The position numbers and the translations under genes were made by a program. The notes below the pieces were generated by a model that was not told the DNA's origin, did no database searches, and was given only the letters and a program-made list of their open reading frames with translations. DNA of 11,930 nucleotides from Gammaproteobacteria bacterium (GTDB lineage Bacteria > Pseudomonadota > Gammaproteobacteria > BMS3Bbin11), in contig JAUWVE010000032.1 of the NCBI GenBank assembly GCA_030617565.1, positions 1-11,930 on the forward strand. The letters are read 5' to 3'. This document shows positions 1-7,423 of this stretch, one piece after another. Numbering within the stretch: the first letter of the stretch is position 1; every line of letters begins with the position of its first letter.

Positions 1-1
1 G

Positions 2-388
2 GAAGAAGAATATCGGGCTGCTCAGGCAAAGAAGATCGAAGCCTTTGAGCTGGATAAGGTGTCTGCATGCGGGTTGCTTGATGAACCATGTAAATTCAAA
101 AAAGATGGCCTGGTTCTTATCATGTCTGCTGACAGCAACAGCTATCACATCGACTCTAATCAGGTGCTTGAGGGTGTCACCATAGGGCTTGCACAGCCAG
201 ACCGTGAAACCCGTACACTGCAGATGTATCAGATATCTGAGCCCACACACTGGGCTATACCGATCAGACGGCTGACAAACCTGAAGGAAAATGTTCCATT
301 GACTATGCGTCTGGCTGTAGCAAGTAATGGAAAAAGATACTATGCAGAATTTCAGATTGATCCGACCGGTCCCTGGGGTGTTGATTAG
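2..388 (+). CDS. C-terminal part of an unrecognised protein (5' end outside window)
   Basis: The frame is open from the first complete codon at position 2 to a TAG stop at 386-388, giving at least 128 residues, so the gene very probably starts before the window. A GTG at 59 could be an internal start, but no ribosome binding site stands out before it. The first visible residues are charged and look helical (EEEYRAAQAKK). They are followed by a mixed, beta-looking segment with two cysteines (CGLLDEPC) and no transmembrane stretch or motif I recognise. The stop codon shares one base with the GTG start of the next gene, so the two are probably co-transcribed and translationally coupled. Function unknown; it may be an accessory protein for the nucleotidyltransferase-like product downstream, but that rests on position only. 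Confidence 0.6.
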   Translation, partial: EEEYRAAQAKKIEAFELDKVSACGLLDEPCKFKKDGLVLIMSADSNSYHIDSNQVLEGVTIGLAQPDRETRTLQMYQISEPTHWAIPIRRLTNLKENVPLTMRLAVASNGKRYYAEFQIDPTGPWGVD

Positions 389-2247
389 TGGAAATCGAGC
401 TGCAGGAAATAAGAGACTTTATAGCCGAGGTCCCGCCATTTGACCTGCTGCCGGATGATGAACTGAATCGACTGGTCCGGCATCTGGGTATTCGCTACCT
501 GCGTCGCGGCAAGTCTTTACCGCTGCAGCAGGATAGCTTGCGATTATTTTATATCATCCGCAGTGGCACAATATCACTCTATACTGCCGAACAGACGATT
601 CTCGGTAAATTGGCCGAAGGTGATATTTTTGCCTCATTTTGTGCGTCTGATGATGATAAGAATACGCATGCGAAAGTAACAGAAGACTCGCTGGTGTACA
701 GTATTCCCTGCACGACTCTATTTGAGCTCACAGAAAATACCCCCGAGATTAAGGCATTCATCCAGCATTCCCCGCACCGGCGTTTGCAGGCCGCGATAAA
801 AACTTCCCAGCTAAAAGCATCACAGACGGCAACTTTAATGAACACCCCGCTGGAAATGTTGCTCAGTGGAGTGGTGGTTGATATCGATATTAATTCTTCT
901 ATCCATGAGGCATCTCTGAAAATGACCGACCAGGGTGTTTCGTCGTTGCTAGTCATCGATGATGGAAGCCTGGCAGGAATAATTACCGACAGGGACATTC
1001 GTGCGCGCTGTGTAGCTCAAAAGCTGGCGATAGAGTCATCAGTTAAGAAGATAATGACGCATGCTCCCGTTCATGTCGGCAGCGACACGCTTGCTTTTGA
1101 TGCATTAATGCTGATGACGAAAAAAAATATTCATCATCTTCCTGTGGTAGATGAAGGTCGAGTGTGCGGCATAATCAGCGCGACGGATTTGATGCGTCAT
1201 GAAGGGAAAAATGCAGTTCATATTTCGCGTTTAATCCATAAGGCGGAATCGGTTGAAGTTCTGGCTGAGATCAGCCAGACCATTCCAGGACTGCAGCAGC
1301 AACTGGTAAGTCTGGGTGGTTCAGCTGAACATGTTGGCAAGGCAATTACGGCTGTCAGTAATGCAATTACCCGCAGACTGATAGAAATGGCAGAAGAAAA
1401 GTTTGGCCCGCCACCGGTTGCTTATGCCTGGATCGCTGCCGGTTCACAGGCACGCTTCGAACAGTCCTCGCATTCTGATCAGGATAATGGCCTGATTATC
1501 TCAGATGAGATGAAAACGGAGGATGCGGCCTGGTTTACCAAACTGGCAGATTTTGTCTGTGATGGACTGGATGCCTGTGGTTTTATTTATTGCCCTGGTG
1601 ATGCGATGGCAAAGAACCCACAATGGCGTCAGACACAAAGTATATGGACCGGATATTTTGAAAAATGGATCAACACACCGGAACCAAAGGCCCTGATGCT
1701 GTCGAGCATATTTTTTGACGTGCGTGTCGTTCACGGCGAAAAAAAACTTTTACGTGATATACAAAAGAAGATATTGCCGCTGACAAAGCATAATCAACTT
1801 TTTCTTGCTCATATGACAGCAAATTCATTGCAGCACAGAACACCTTTAGGATTTTTTCGGGACTTTGTTCTGGTTGATAATGGTGAACACAAAGACACGC
1901 TTGATTTGAAGCATAATGGTGTTGTTCCCATTATTGATCTTGCAAGAATTTATGCTCTTGCGGAAGGACTGAAAACTGCCAATACAATCGCAAGATTAAA
2001 AAAAGCAGCCGGTAGCCCATCACTAAGCCGTGATGGGGCTGCGAATTTACTCGATGCATTTGAATTTATCAGTGACCTGAGGATGGAGCATCAGGCTGAT
2101 CAAATAAGGAAAGGTGATGCGGCTGATAATTTTTTATCACCAAAATCTCTGTCACGATTACAGCGAGAACATCTTAAAGACGCATTCAAGGTGGTGCAGA
2201 CCATGCAGGAGTTCCTCTCGCAGCGTTATCACGCCGGCCATATATAA
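388..2247 (+). CDS. Cyclic-nucleotide-binding / CBS-pair / DUF294 nucleotidyltransferase protein
   Basis: 619 residues, GTG start overlapping the upstream stop (TAGTG), with a G-rich stretch at 375-378 as a possible ribosome binding site. Domain order: cNMP-binding-type beta roll at about residues 14-130; CBS domain 1 at about 155-210 ending GIITDRDIR; CBS domain 2 at about 221-272 ending GIISATDLMR; a GlnD-like nucleotidyltransferase domain (DUF294) with GS at 352-353 and SDQDN at 363-367; then a helical DUF294 C-terminal region at about 470-610. The GS...DxD signature that binds metal and nucleotide in this superfamily is intact, so catalysis is plausible. CBS pairs generally sense adenine nucleotides. 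From family knowledge, such proteins are soluble and often lie beside a DEDDh exonuclease and acs, sometimes with an acetate or solute symporter. A role in sensing energy or nucleotide state and modifying an unknown target is inference. Confidence 0.92.
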   Translation: MEIELQEIRDFIAEVPPFDLLPDDELNRLVRHLGIRYLRRGKSLPLQQDSLRLFYIIRSGTISLYTAEQTILGKLAEGDIFASFCASDDDKNTHAKVTEDSLVYSIPCTTLFELTENTPEIKAFIQHSPHRRLQAAIKTSQLKASQTATLMNTPLEMLLSGVVVDIDINSSIHEASLKMTDQGVSSLLVIDDGSLAGIITDRDIRARCVAQKLAIESSVKKIMTHAPVHVGSDTLAFDALMLMTKKNIHHLPVVDEGRVCGIISATDLMRHEGKNAVHISRLIHKAESVEVLAEISQTIPGLQQQLVSLGGSAEHVGKAITAVSNAITRRLIEMAEEKFGPPPVAYAWIAAGSQARFEQSSHSDQDNGLIISDEMKTEDAAWFTKLADFVCDGLDACGFIYCPGDAMAKNPQWRQTQSIWTGYFEKWINTPEPKALMLSSIFFDVRVVHGEKKLLRDIQKKILPLTKHNQLFLAHMTANSLQHRTPLGFFRDFVLVDNGEHKDTLDLKHNGVVPIIDLARIYALAEGLKTANTIARLKKAAGSPSLSRDGAANLLDAFEFISDLRMEHQADQIRKGDAADNFLSPKSLSRLQREHLKDAFKVVQTMQEFLSQRYHAGHI

Positions 2248-2284
2248 GGTACCCCTGATCAATTCATGAACTCGTATCTTACGC

Positions 2285-2393
2285 CTAAAATATCCAGCTT
2301 TTTCGTTGCACCACGGGCATTTCCTGCGGTCAAAAATCTTCGCAATAGCCCAGCTATTACGTGCGGTTTCCGCCTCAAATATGAATATTTTAG
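2285..2393. repeat. Imperfect palindromic repeat, MITE-like in shape
   Basis: The ends are a perfect 9-base inverted repeat, CTAAAATAT at 2285-2293 and ATATTTTAG at 2385-2393, with similarity continuing inwards (CA..TTT). Near the middle is a second inverted repeat, AATAGC (2344-2349) and GCTATT (2353-2358), separated by three bases. The left arm is about 25 bases longer than the right, so the structure is asymmetric. It fills most of the 202-base spacer before the exonuclease gene and contains no convincing coding sequence. It could be a small non-autonomous element or a structured intergenic repeat; no target-site duplication is obvious. Confidence 0.5.
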
Positions 2394-2449
2394 ATCGAAA
2401 TCTACTTCCTCCAGAATTAATCAGAGGTACCTTAAGAGAGATTTTAATA

Positions 2450-3136
2450 ATGTTCGACTTTCTTTTTAGCGCAGAAAATCGAAGAAGGAAGCTGCTCGAG
2501 AGTGCAGCGGAAGGCCCGGTAAAACAGTACCTTTCTGTGCCATTGCCTGACCTGAGGAGTGATATCCATACTGTACCTTTATTAGCACTGGATTTTGAAA
2601 CCAGTGGCTTGAACCCATCAAGTGACTGTATATTAAGTGTCGGCTATGTCGCCGTAAATGGCGGTGAAATAAGTTTATCAACTGCCTGTCATCAACTAAT
2701 TAAAAGCAGTGAGGCGTTGACAGAAGAAAGCGTCGTTATTCATAAAATTACTGATGATGCATCAGCTGCAGGTGAATCAATTGAAGCTGTAATCGGTAAT
2801 CTTCTGCAGGCACTGGCAGGAAAGGTCATGGTGGCACACAATGCAAAAATAGAAACGACATTCCTGGCACAGGCCTGTAAGAAGTTGTATGGGATGAGTC
2901 CCCACTTTCCCGCTATCGACACTATGCTAATAGCAAAGCGTTGGCTGGAAAGGCGAAATAAGGAGATTGGCCAGGGTGATCTTCGTCTGTTTAACTTACG
3001 TAAGCAATATGGCCTGCCTATGTATCAGGCACATAATGCATTAAGTGATGCGATAGCTACGGCGGAATTGCTGCAGGCTCAGATAGCGCATATGGATAGT
3101 GACAGGAAACTGCCGCTAAAACAGTTTATAAAATAA
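2450..3136 (+). CDS. DEDDh-family 3'-5' exonuclease (DnaQ-like)
   Basis: I place the start at ATG 2450, giving 228 residues, because AAGAGAG (2434-2440) sits at good spacing upstream. The in-frame ATG at 2306 lies inside the palindromic repeat and would add 48 residues unlike the family. Motifs counted from 2450: Exo I LALDFETSGL with D48 and E50; Exo II VAHNAKIETTFL with E135 where most family members have Asp; Exo III AHNALSDA with H195 and D200. These define the DEDDh nuclease fold of DNA polymerase III epsilon and RNase T relatives. There is no polymerase or PHP domain, so this is a stand-alone enzyme, probably cytoplasmic. The first 40 residues are basic and specific to the subfamily. 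Neighbourhood links it to the CBS-nucleotidyltransferase protein and acs; its physiological substrate is unknown. Confidence 0.88.
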   Translation: MFDFLFSAENRRRKLLESAAEGPVKQYLSVPLPDLRSDIHTVPLLALDFETSGLNPSSDCILSVGYVAVNGGEISLSTACHQLIKSSEALTEESVVIHKITDDASAAGESIEAVIGNLLQALAGKVMVAHNAKIETTFLAQACKKLYGMSPHFPAIDTMLIAKRWLERRNKEIGQGDLRLFNLRKQYGLPMYQAHNALSDAIATAELLQAQIAHMDSDRKLPLKQFIK

Positions 3137-3142
3137 AAATAT

Positions 3143-3233
3143 GTTTTCAGTTTTCGGTTTTCAGTTGATAATAGCAGGCTACTGATCCACTATTTGGCTG
3201 AACACTGAACTCTGAACACTGAACACTGAACTA
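3143..3233. repeat. Heptamer arrays in inverted orientation upstream of acs
   Basis: The left block (3143-3170) holds three near-identical heptamers of type GTTTTCA plus a degenerate fourth. The right block (3199-3233) holds five heptamers of type TGAACAC, with small changes at positions 6 and 7. Read on the minus strand the right units are GTGTTCA, so the two blocks are imperfect inverted copies around a 28-base centre and could form a long hairpin. The right block stops three bases before the AGGAG ribosome binding site of acs (3237-3241). The spacing is exactly 7 bases throughout, so this is a short-tandem-repeat type element and not a CRISPR. A regulatory effect on acs is possible but unproven. 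Confidence 0.75.
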
Positions 3234-3247
3234 AACAGGAGCAACCT

Positions 3248-5185
3248 ATGTCTGAATCCAAAATTTACCCGGTCCCGAGTGAATTTGCTAAAAATGCGTA
3301 TATCAATAGTGAACGCTATGAGGCGATGTATAAACAGTCGATAGAAGATCCGGATGTTTTCTGGGCAGAACAGGCAGAGGAGTTTCTTGACTGGACGAAG
3401 ACCTGGGACAGGGTGCAGGACTGGGATTTCAGGAGCGGAAAGATCAAATGGTTTGAAGGCGGTAAGCTTAATGTGTCCTATAACTGCCTGGATCGTCATC
3501 TCGAAACGCGTGGTGACCAGGTAGCTTTACTATGGGAAGGCGATGACCCGGAGGTTGATAAAAAAATTACCTACCGCGAATTGCACGAAGAAGTCTGCAA
3601 GTTTTCAAATGTATTGAAGGGGCGTGGTGTTAAGAAAGGCGACCGTGTTTGTATTTATATGCCGATGGTAACTGAAGCGGCCGTGGCAATGCTGGCCTGT
3701 ACACGCATAGGCGCCGTGCATTCGATTGTTTTCGGTGGCTTCTCACCTGATTCGTTACGTGACCGCATCCTGGATTCTGACTGCCAGACCCTGATTAGCG
3801 CCGATGAAGGCGTGCGTGGCGGCAAGGCAGTTGCTTTAAAGATGAACGCAGACAAGGCGCTGGCAGATTGCCCGAATGTACATACCTGCGTAGTCATCCG
3901 CCGCACGGGTGGTGATGTGGACTGGCAGGAGGGACGCGATGTTTGGTATGACGAATTGATGGCTGATGCATCCTCAGATTGTCCAGCGGAAGAAATGGAT
4001 GCTGAAGATCCGTTATTTATTCTCTATACCTCGGGTTCGACAGGTAAACCAAAAGGTGTCCTGCACACTACCGGTGGCTATCTATTATTTGCCGCGATGA
4101 CCCATAAATATGTGTTTGATTATCATGATGGCGATATTTACTGGTGTACCGCCGATGTTGGCTGGGTGACCGGTCACACCTATATTGTTTATGGCCCTTT
4201 AGCCAATGGCGCGACGACTTTAATGTTTGAAGGCATCCCTACTTACCCGGATACTTCCCGTTTCTGGCAGGTGATCGACAAGCATCAAGTTAACCAGTTT
4301 TATACTGCACCCACAGCCATACGTGCCCTGATGCGCTCCGGTGAAGAACCGGTGAAGAAAACCTCGCGCAGCAGTTTAAAGCTGCTTGGTACCGTTGGTG
4401 AGCCGATCAACCCTGAGGCATGGGAATGGTATTACCATGTTGTCGGCGATGCGCGCTGCCCGATAGTTGACACCTGGTGGCAGACTGAAACCGGTGGTCA
4501 TATGATTACACCTCTGGCGGGAGCGACTGACCTGAAACCGGGTTCAGCATCAAAGCCTTTTTTCGGCGTACAGCCGGCCATTGTTGATGAGCAGGGCAAT
4601 GAACTGGAAGGCGAATGTTCAGGCAACCTGATAATAAAAGCACCGTGGCCGGGCATGATGCGTACTCTCTATGGTGATCATCAACGTTTTATCGATACCT
4701 ATTTCACTACCTATCCTGGGAATTACTTTACCGGCGACGGTTGCCGCCGGGATGCCGATGGTTATTACTGGATTACCGGCCGCGTCGATGATGTGCTGAA
4801 TGTTTCCGGGCATCGACTGGGGACTGCCGAGATAGAATCGGCGCTGGTGTTGCATAATAGTGTTGCAGAAGCGGCAGTTGTCGGATACCCGCACGATATC
4901 AAAGGGCAGGGTATCTATGCCTATGTGACTTTGATGGCAGGGGTTGATGAGTCAGATGAACTCAGCGTGGAGCTGGTGAAGTTTGTACGCAGTGAGATAG
5001 GCCCCATTGCTACGATTGACATACTGCAGTGGGCACCGGGTCTGCCAAAGACGCGATCTGGTAAAATCATGCGCCGTATTTTGCGCAAGGTTGCCGAGAA
5101 CGATATCGCTAATGTAGGTGATACCTCGACCCTGGCGGATCCAGCTGTTGTGGACCATCTGGTGGAAAATCGGGCGAATAAATAA
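3248..5185 (+). CDS. acs: Acetyl-CoA synthetase (AMP-forming)
   Basis: Cytoplasmic enzyme that activates acetate with ATP to acetyl-adenylate and then acetyl-CoA, feeding acetate into central metabolism. It is 645 residues long, the usual size, and starts at an ATG with AGGAG at 3237-3241. The N-terminal acetyl-CoA synthetase extension is present, followed by the ATP/AMP-binding loop YTSGSTGKPKG at residues 260-270, the DVGWVTGH segment, and the adenylate-forming motif DTWWQTETGG at 408-417. The C-terminal domain carries PKTRSGKIMRR with K606, the catalytic lysine that is reversibly acetylated by Pat-type acetyltransferases in studied homologues, so post-translational control is likely. No Pat or CobB gene is in view. 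It follows the exonuclease gene on the same strand after a 111-base spacer filled by heptamer repeats. Identity is essentially certain; propionyl-CoA synthetase is less likely given the close match to Acs signatures. Confidence 0.97.
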   Translation: MSESKIYPVPSEFAKNAYINSERYEAMYKQSIEDPDVFWAEQAEEFLDWTKTWDRVQDWDFRSGKIKWFEGGKLNVSYNCLDRHLETRGDQVALLWEGDDPEVDKKITYRELHEEVCKFSNVLKGRGVKKGDRVCIYMPMVTEAAVAMLACTRIGAVHSIVFGGFSPDSLRDRILDSDCQTLISADEGVRGGKAVALKMNADKALADCPNVHTCVVIRRTGGDVDWQEGRDVWYDELMADASSDCPAEEMDAEDPLFILYTSGSTGKPKGVLHTTGGYLLFAAMTHKYVFDYHDGDIYWCTADVGWVTGHTYIVYGPLANGATTLMFEGIPTYPDTSRFWQVIDKHQVNQFYTAPTAIRALMRSGEEPVKKTSRSSLKLLGTVGEPINPEAWEWYYHVVGDARCPIVDTWWQTETGGHMITPLAGATDLKPGSASKPFFGVQPAIVDEQGNELEGECSGNLIIKAPWPGMMRTLYGDHQRFIDTYFTTYPGNYFTGDGCRRDADGYYWITGRVDDVLNVSGHRLGTAEIESALVLHNSVAEAAVVGYPHDIKGQGIYAYVTLMAGVDESDELSVELVKFVRSEIGPIATIDILQWAPGLPKTRSGKIMRRILRKVAENDIANVGDTSTLADPAVVDHLVENRANK

Positions 5186-5288
5186 AGCAGATGAAAGACG
5201 CGGGACAAAGGATGAAGGATTGAAGATATCGGCAGTTGATGTTTTGTCTGTTTTTCCTTAGTCCTTAGTCCCGAGTCCTTCATCTTTT
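5186..5288. repeat. Heptad-periodic imperfect inverted repeat downstream of acs
   Basis: It begins directly after the acs stop codon. The left arm (5186-5220) and the reverse complement of the right arm (5254-5288) align in register over five heptamers with 27 of 35 positions matching by hand count; the centre is 33 bases (5221-5253). Right-arm units include GTCCTTA, GTCCCGA and GTCCTTC. The unit differs from the one upstream of acs but has the same 7-base period and the same inverted layout. The folded transcript might slow or stop transcription after acs, but there is no classical GC-rich stem followed by a U tract, so I do not call it a terminator. Confidence 0.7.
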
Positions 5289-5300
5289 ATCTAAAAAACA

Positions 5301-5342
5301 TCGAGCCGGGGACTGTGCTCCTACGCGCGCTCCTCCCACAAG
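5301..5342. repeat. Possible REP-like fragment
   Basis: On the minus strand this GC-rich segment contains TGTGGGAGGAGC followed by GTAGGAGC around a GCGCGC core. On the plus strand GCTCCT occurs twice, at 5317-5322 and 5329-5334. The wording recalls REP sequences of pseudomonads and xanthomonads, but only one short, poorly paired copy is present. It lies between the acs heptad repeat and the thiC promoter. Low confidence. Confidence 0.2.
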
Positions 5343-5366
5343 GTACAGCAAACCCGCAGGCCTGAC

Positions 5367-5395
5367 TTGACCCGCCCCGTACATTCCATTATTGT
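5367..5395 (+). promoter_or_regulatory. Probable sigma70 promoter of thiC-thiS-thiG
   Basis: TTGACC (5367-5372) and TATTGT (5390-5395) are separated by 17 bases. Transcription would start around 5402, just before the first helix of the TPP aptamer at 5407, which is where a riboswitch leader should begin. Each box differs from consensus (TTGACA, TATAAT) at one or two positions. Support comes mainly from the position relative to the riboswitch. Confidence 0.6.
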
Positions 5396-5406
5396 GGATC
5401 TCTTTT

Positions 5407-5489
5407 CAGCTGGGGGTGCCCGATACGCAATATTGGGCTGAGATACACCCTTTGAACCTGATCCAGTCTGTACTGGCGTAGGGAAGCTG
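5407..5489 (+). ncRNA. TPP riboswitch (THI element)
   Basis: The conserved THI-box blocks are present in order: GGGGTGCCC (5413-5421), GGGCTGAGA (5435-5443), ACCCTTTGAACCTGATC (5447-5463) and GGCGTAGGGAAG (5475-5486). Helices visible by eye are P1 CAGCT 5407-5411 with AGCTG 5485-5489, P2 GGGTG 5414-5418 with CACCC 5446-5450, P3 GCCC 5418-5421 with GGGC 5435-5438, and the other arm's stem CCAG 5463-5466 with CTGG 5473-5476. It binds thiamin pyrophosphate and switches the downstream thi genes off when TPP is plentiful. GGAAG (5482-5486) can instead pair with CTTCC (5491-5495) around a CTGG loop. That would break P1 and is a candidate alternative helix. No U-rich terminator lies between the aptamer and thiC, so control is more likely at translation of thiC (GAGG at 5526-5529). 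Confidence 0.95.
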
Positions 5490-5536
5490 GCTTCCTGCCG
5501 CTTGTCCTGCCCCTGTACTATTTATGAGGCATTGCC

Positions 5537-7414
5537 ATGAGCGCAAAACCCGAAGACTTTCTGAGCAGTACCGCTAGCGTCGATGAAGCATCTGTCGCCG
5601 CTTTTCCCGGATCCAGAAAAATCTATGTCGAAGGCTCCCGCCCGGACATACGTGTACCCATGCGTGAAATATCGCTAGATGACACCCATGTCGGCGACGG
5701 TATTGAAAAAAACCCACCGGTAACCGTCTATGATACTTCAGGTCCCTATACCGATCCGGAAATAGAGATTGATATCCGTAAAGGCCTGCCTGCCCTGCGT
5801 GACAGCTGGATAGAGGAGCGAAACGACACGGAAGAACTGGATGGACTCAGCTCGGACTACGGCCGGACGCGTGAAACCGATGAACAACTCGATGTGCTGC
5901 GTTTTGAGCACCGTCGTACACCCCGACGGGCAACGGCCGGTGCCAATGTCAGCCAGATGCATTATGCGAAGCAGGGCATCATCACGCCGGAAATGGAATT
6001 TATCGCTATTCGCGAAAACATGCGGCTGGAACTTTCACGTGACAAACTGGCTGAGCAGCATCCGGGGCAGGACTTCGGTGCCGCTATTCCAGAGCAGATC
6101 ACAGCAGAATTTGTGCGCGATGAGGTGGCACGCGGACGTGCGGTAATCCCCTGCAATATTAATCACCCGGAACTGGAACCGATGATTATCGGGCGCAACT
6201 TCCTGGTTAAAATTAATGCCAATATCGGAAATTCTGCCGTCACCTCCTCTATCGAGGAAGAAGTCGACAAGATGACCTGGTCGACACGCTGGGGTGGCGA
6301 CACCGTTATGGACTTGTCCACCGGGAAAAATATCCATGAAACACGCGAATGGATACTGCGTAATTCTCCGGTACCGATTGGCACTGTGCCTATTTACCAG
6401 GCACTTGAGAAAGTTAACGGTAAATCCGAAGATCTGACCTGGGAGATTTTCCGTGACACCCTGATTGAGCAGGCGGAGCAGGGCGTCGATTATTTCACCA
6501 TCCACGCCGGCGTGCGACTGGCCTATGTGCCGATGACGGCCAAACGGGTTACCGGTATCGTCTCACGTGGTGGTTCAATTATGGCCAAGTGGTGTCTTGC
6601 ACATCACAAAGAGAGTTTTCTCTATACTCATTTCGAAGATATATGCGAAATCATGAAGGCCTATGACGTGTCATTCTCACTTGGTGACGGTCTTCGCCCG
6701 GGCAGCCTGGCGGACGCCAATGATGAAGCACAGTTTGCCGAACTGGAAACGCTGGGCGAGTTGACAAAAATTGCCTGGAAGCATGATGTGCAAACCATTA
6801 TCGAAGGCCCGGGTCATGTGCCGATGCATATGATCAAGGCCAATATGGACAAGCAGCTTGAAGCCTGCGGTGAAGCGCCGTTTTACACATTAGGCCCGCT
6901 AGTGACAGATATAGCACCGGGCTATGATCACATTACTTCCGGTATCGGTGCAGCGATGATCGGCTGGTACGGCACAGCCATGCTGTGTTATGTCACACCG
7001 AAAGAGCATCTGGGACTGCCCAATCGGGATGATGTTAAAGAAGGCATCATTACCTACAAGATTGCCGCCCATGCCGCTGACCTGGCCAAGGGGCACCCGG
7101 GGGCACAGATACGCGATAACGCGATGTCCAAGGCACGTTTTGAGTTCCGCTGGGAAGACCAGTTCAATCTTGGCTTCGACCCGGACCGGGCACGCGAATA
7201 CCATGATGAAACCCTGCCTAAGCAAGCCCATAAAGTCGCCCACTTTTGTTCCATGTGCGGGCCACATTTCTGCTCCATGAAAATCAGCCAGGAAGTCAGA
7301 GAATATGCGGCCAGCCATAACATGGAGGATGTTGAATCAGCAGTGGATGCTGGCATGAAAGAGATGGCCGTGGAATTCAAGAAGCAGGGTAGTGAGATAT
7401 ACAAAGAAGTTTGA
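5537..7414 (+). CDS. thiC: Phosphomethylpyrimidine synthase ThiC
   Basis: Radical-SAM enzyme that rearranges aminoimidazole ribotide into HMP-phosphate, the pyrimidine half of thiamin. It is 625 residues, normal for the proteobacterial form. The ATG follows GAGG at 5526-5529 and lies 47 bases after the TPP aptamer. The C-terminal iron-sulfur motif CSMCGPHFC gives C571, C574 and C579 in the CxxCxxxxC spacing peculiar to ThiC. The long conserved core (FTIHAGVRL, IEGPGHVPMH, LGPLVTDIAPGYDHI) is intact. thiS starts nine bases after its stop, indicating a thiC-thiS-thiG transcript under the riboswitch. The partner enzymes that supply AIR or use HMP-P (purine pathway, ThiD, ThiE) are not in view. 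Identity is essentially certain. Confidence 0.98.
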   Translation: MSAKPEDFLSSTASVDEASVAAFPGSRKIYVEGSRPDIRVPMREISLDDTHVGDGIEKNPPVTVYDTSGPYTDPEIEIDIRKGLPALRDSWIEERNDTEELDGLSSDYGRTRETDEQLDVLRFEHRRTPRRATAGANVSQMHYAKQGIITPEMEFIAIRENMRLELSRDKLAEQHPGQDFGAAIPEQITAEFVRDEVARGRAVIPCNINHPELEPMIIGRNFLVKINANIGNSAVTSSIEEEVDKMTWSTRWGGDTVMDLSTGKNIHETREWILRNSPVPIGTVPIYQALEKVNGKSEDLTWEIFRDTLIEQAEQGVDYFTIHAGVRLAYVPMTAKRVTGIVSRGGSIMAKWCLAHHKESFLYTHFEDICEIMKAYDVSFSLGDGLRPGSLADANDEAQFAELETLGELTKIAWKHDVQTIIEGPGHVPMHMIKANMDKQLEACGEAPFYTLGPLVTDIAPGYDHITSGIGAAMIGWYGTAMLCYVTPKEHLGLPNRDDVKEGIITYKIAAHAADLAKGHPGAQIRDNAMSKARFEFRWEDQFNLGFDPDRAREYHDETLPKQAHKVAHFCSMCGPHFCSMKISQEVREYAASHNMEDVESAVDAGMKEMAVEFKKQGSEIYKEV

Positions 7415-7423
7415 TTAACTATT

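Noticed and set aside
2306..2449. Longer N-terminus for the exonuclease
   Set aside because: The extra 48 residues are read from the repeat. ATG 2450 has a good ribosome binding site (AAGAGAG) and gives the usual length.
2266..2469. 67-residue plus-strand frame between the nucleotidyltransferase and exonuclease genes
   Set aside because: It lies over the palindromic repeat, overlaps the true exonuclease start and shows no ribosome binding site or protein-like pattern.
3143..3233. CRISPR-like repeats upstream of acs
   Set aside because: Units are 7 bases, contiguous, without spacers, and in two orientations. No cas gene is present.
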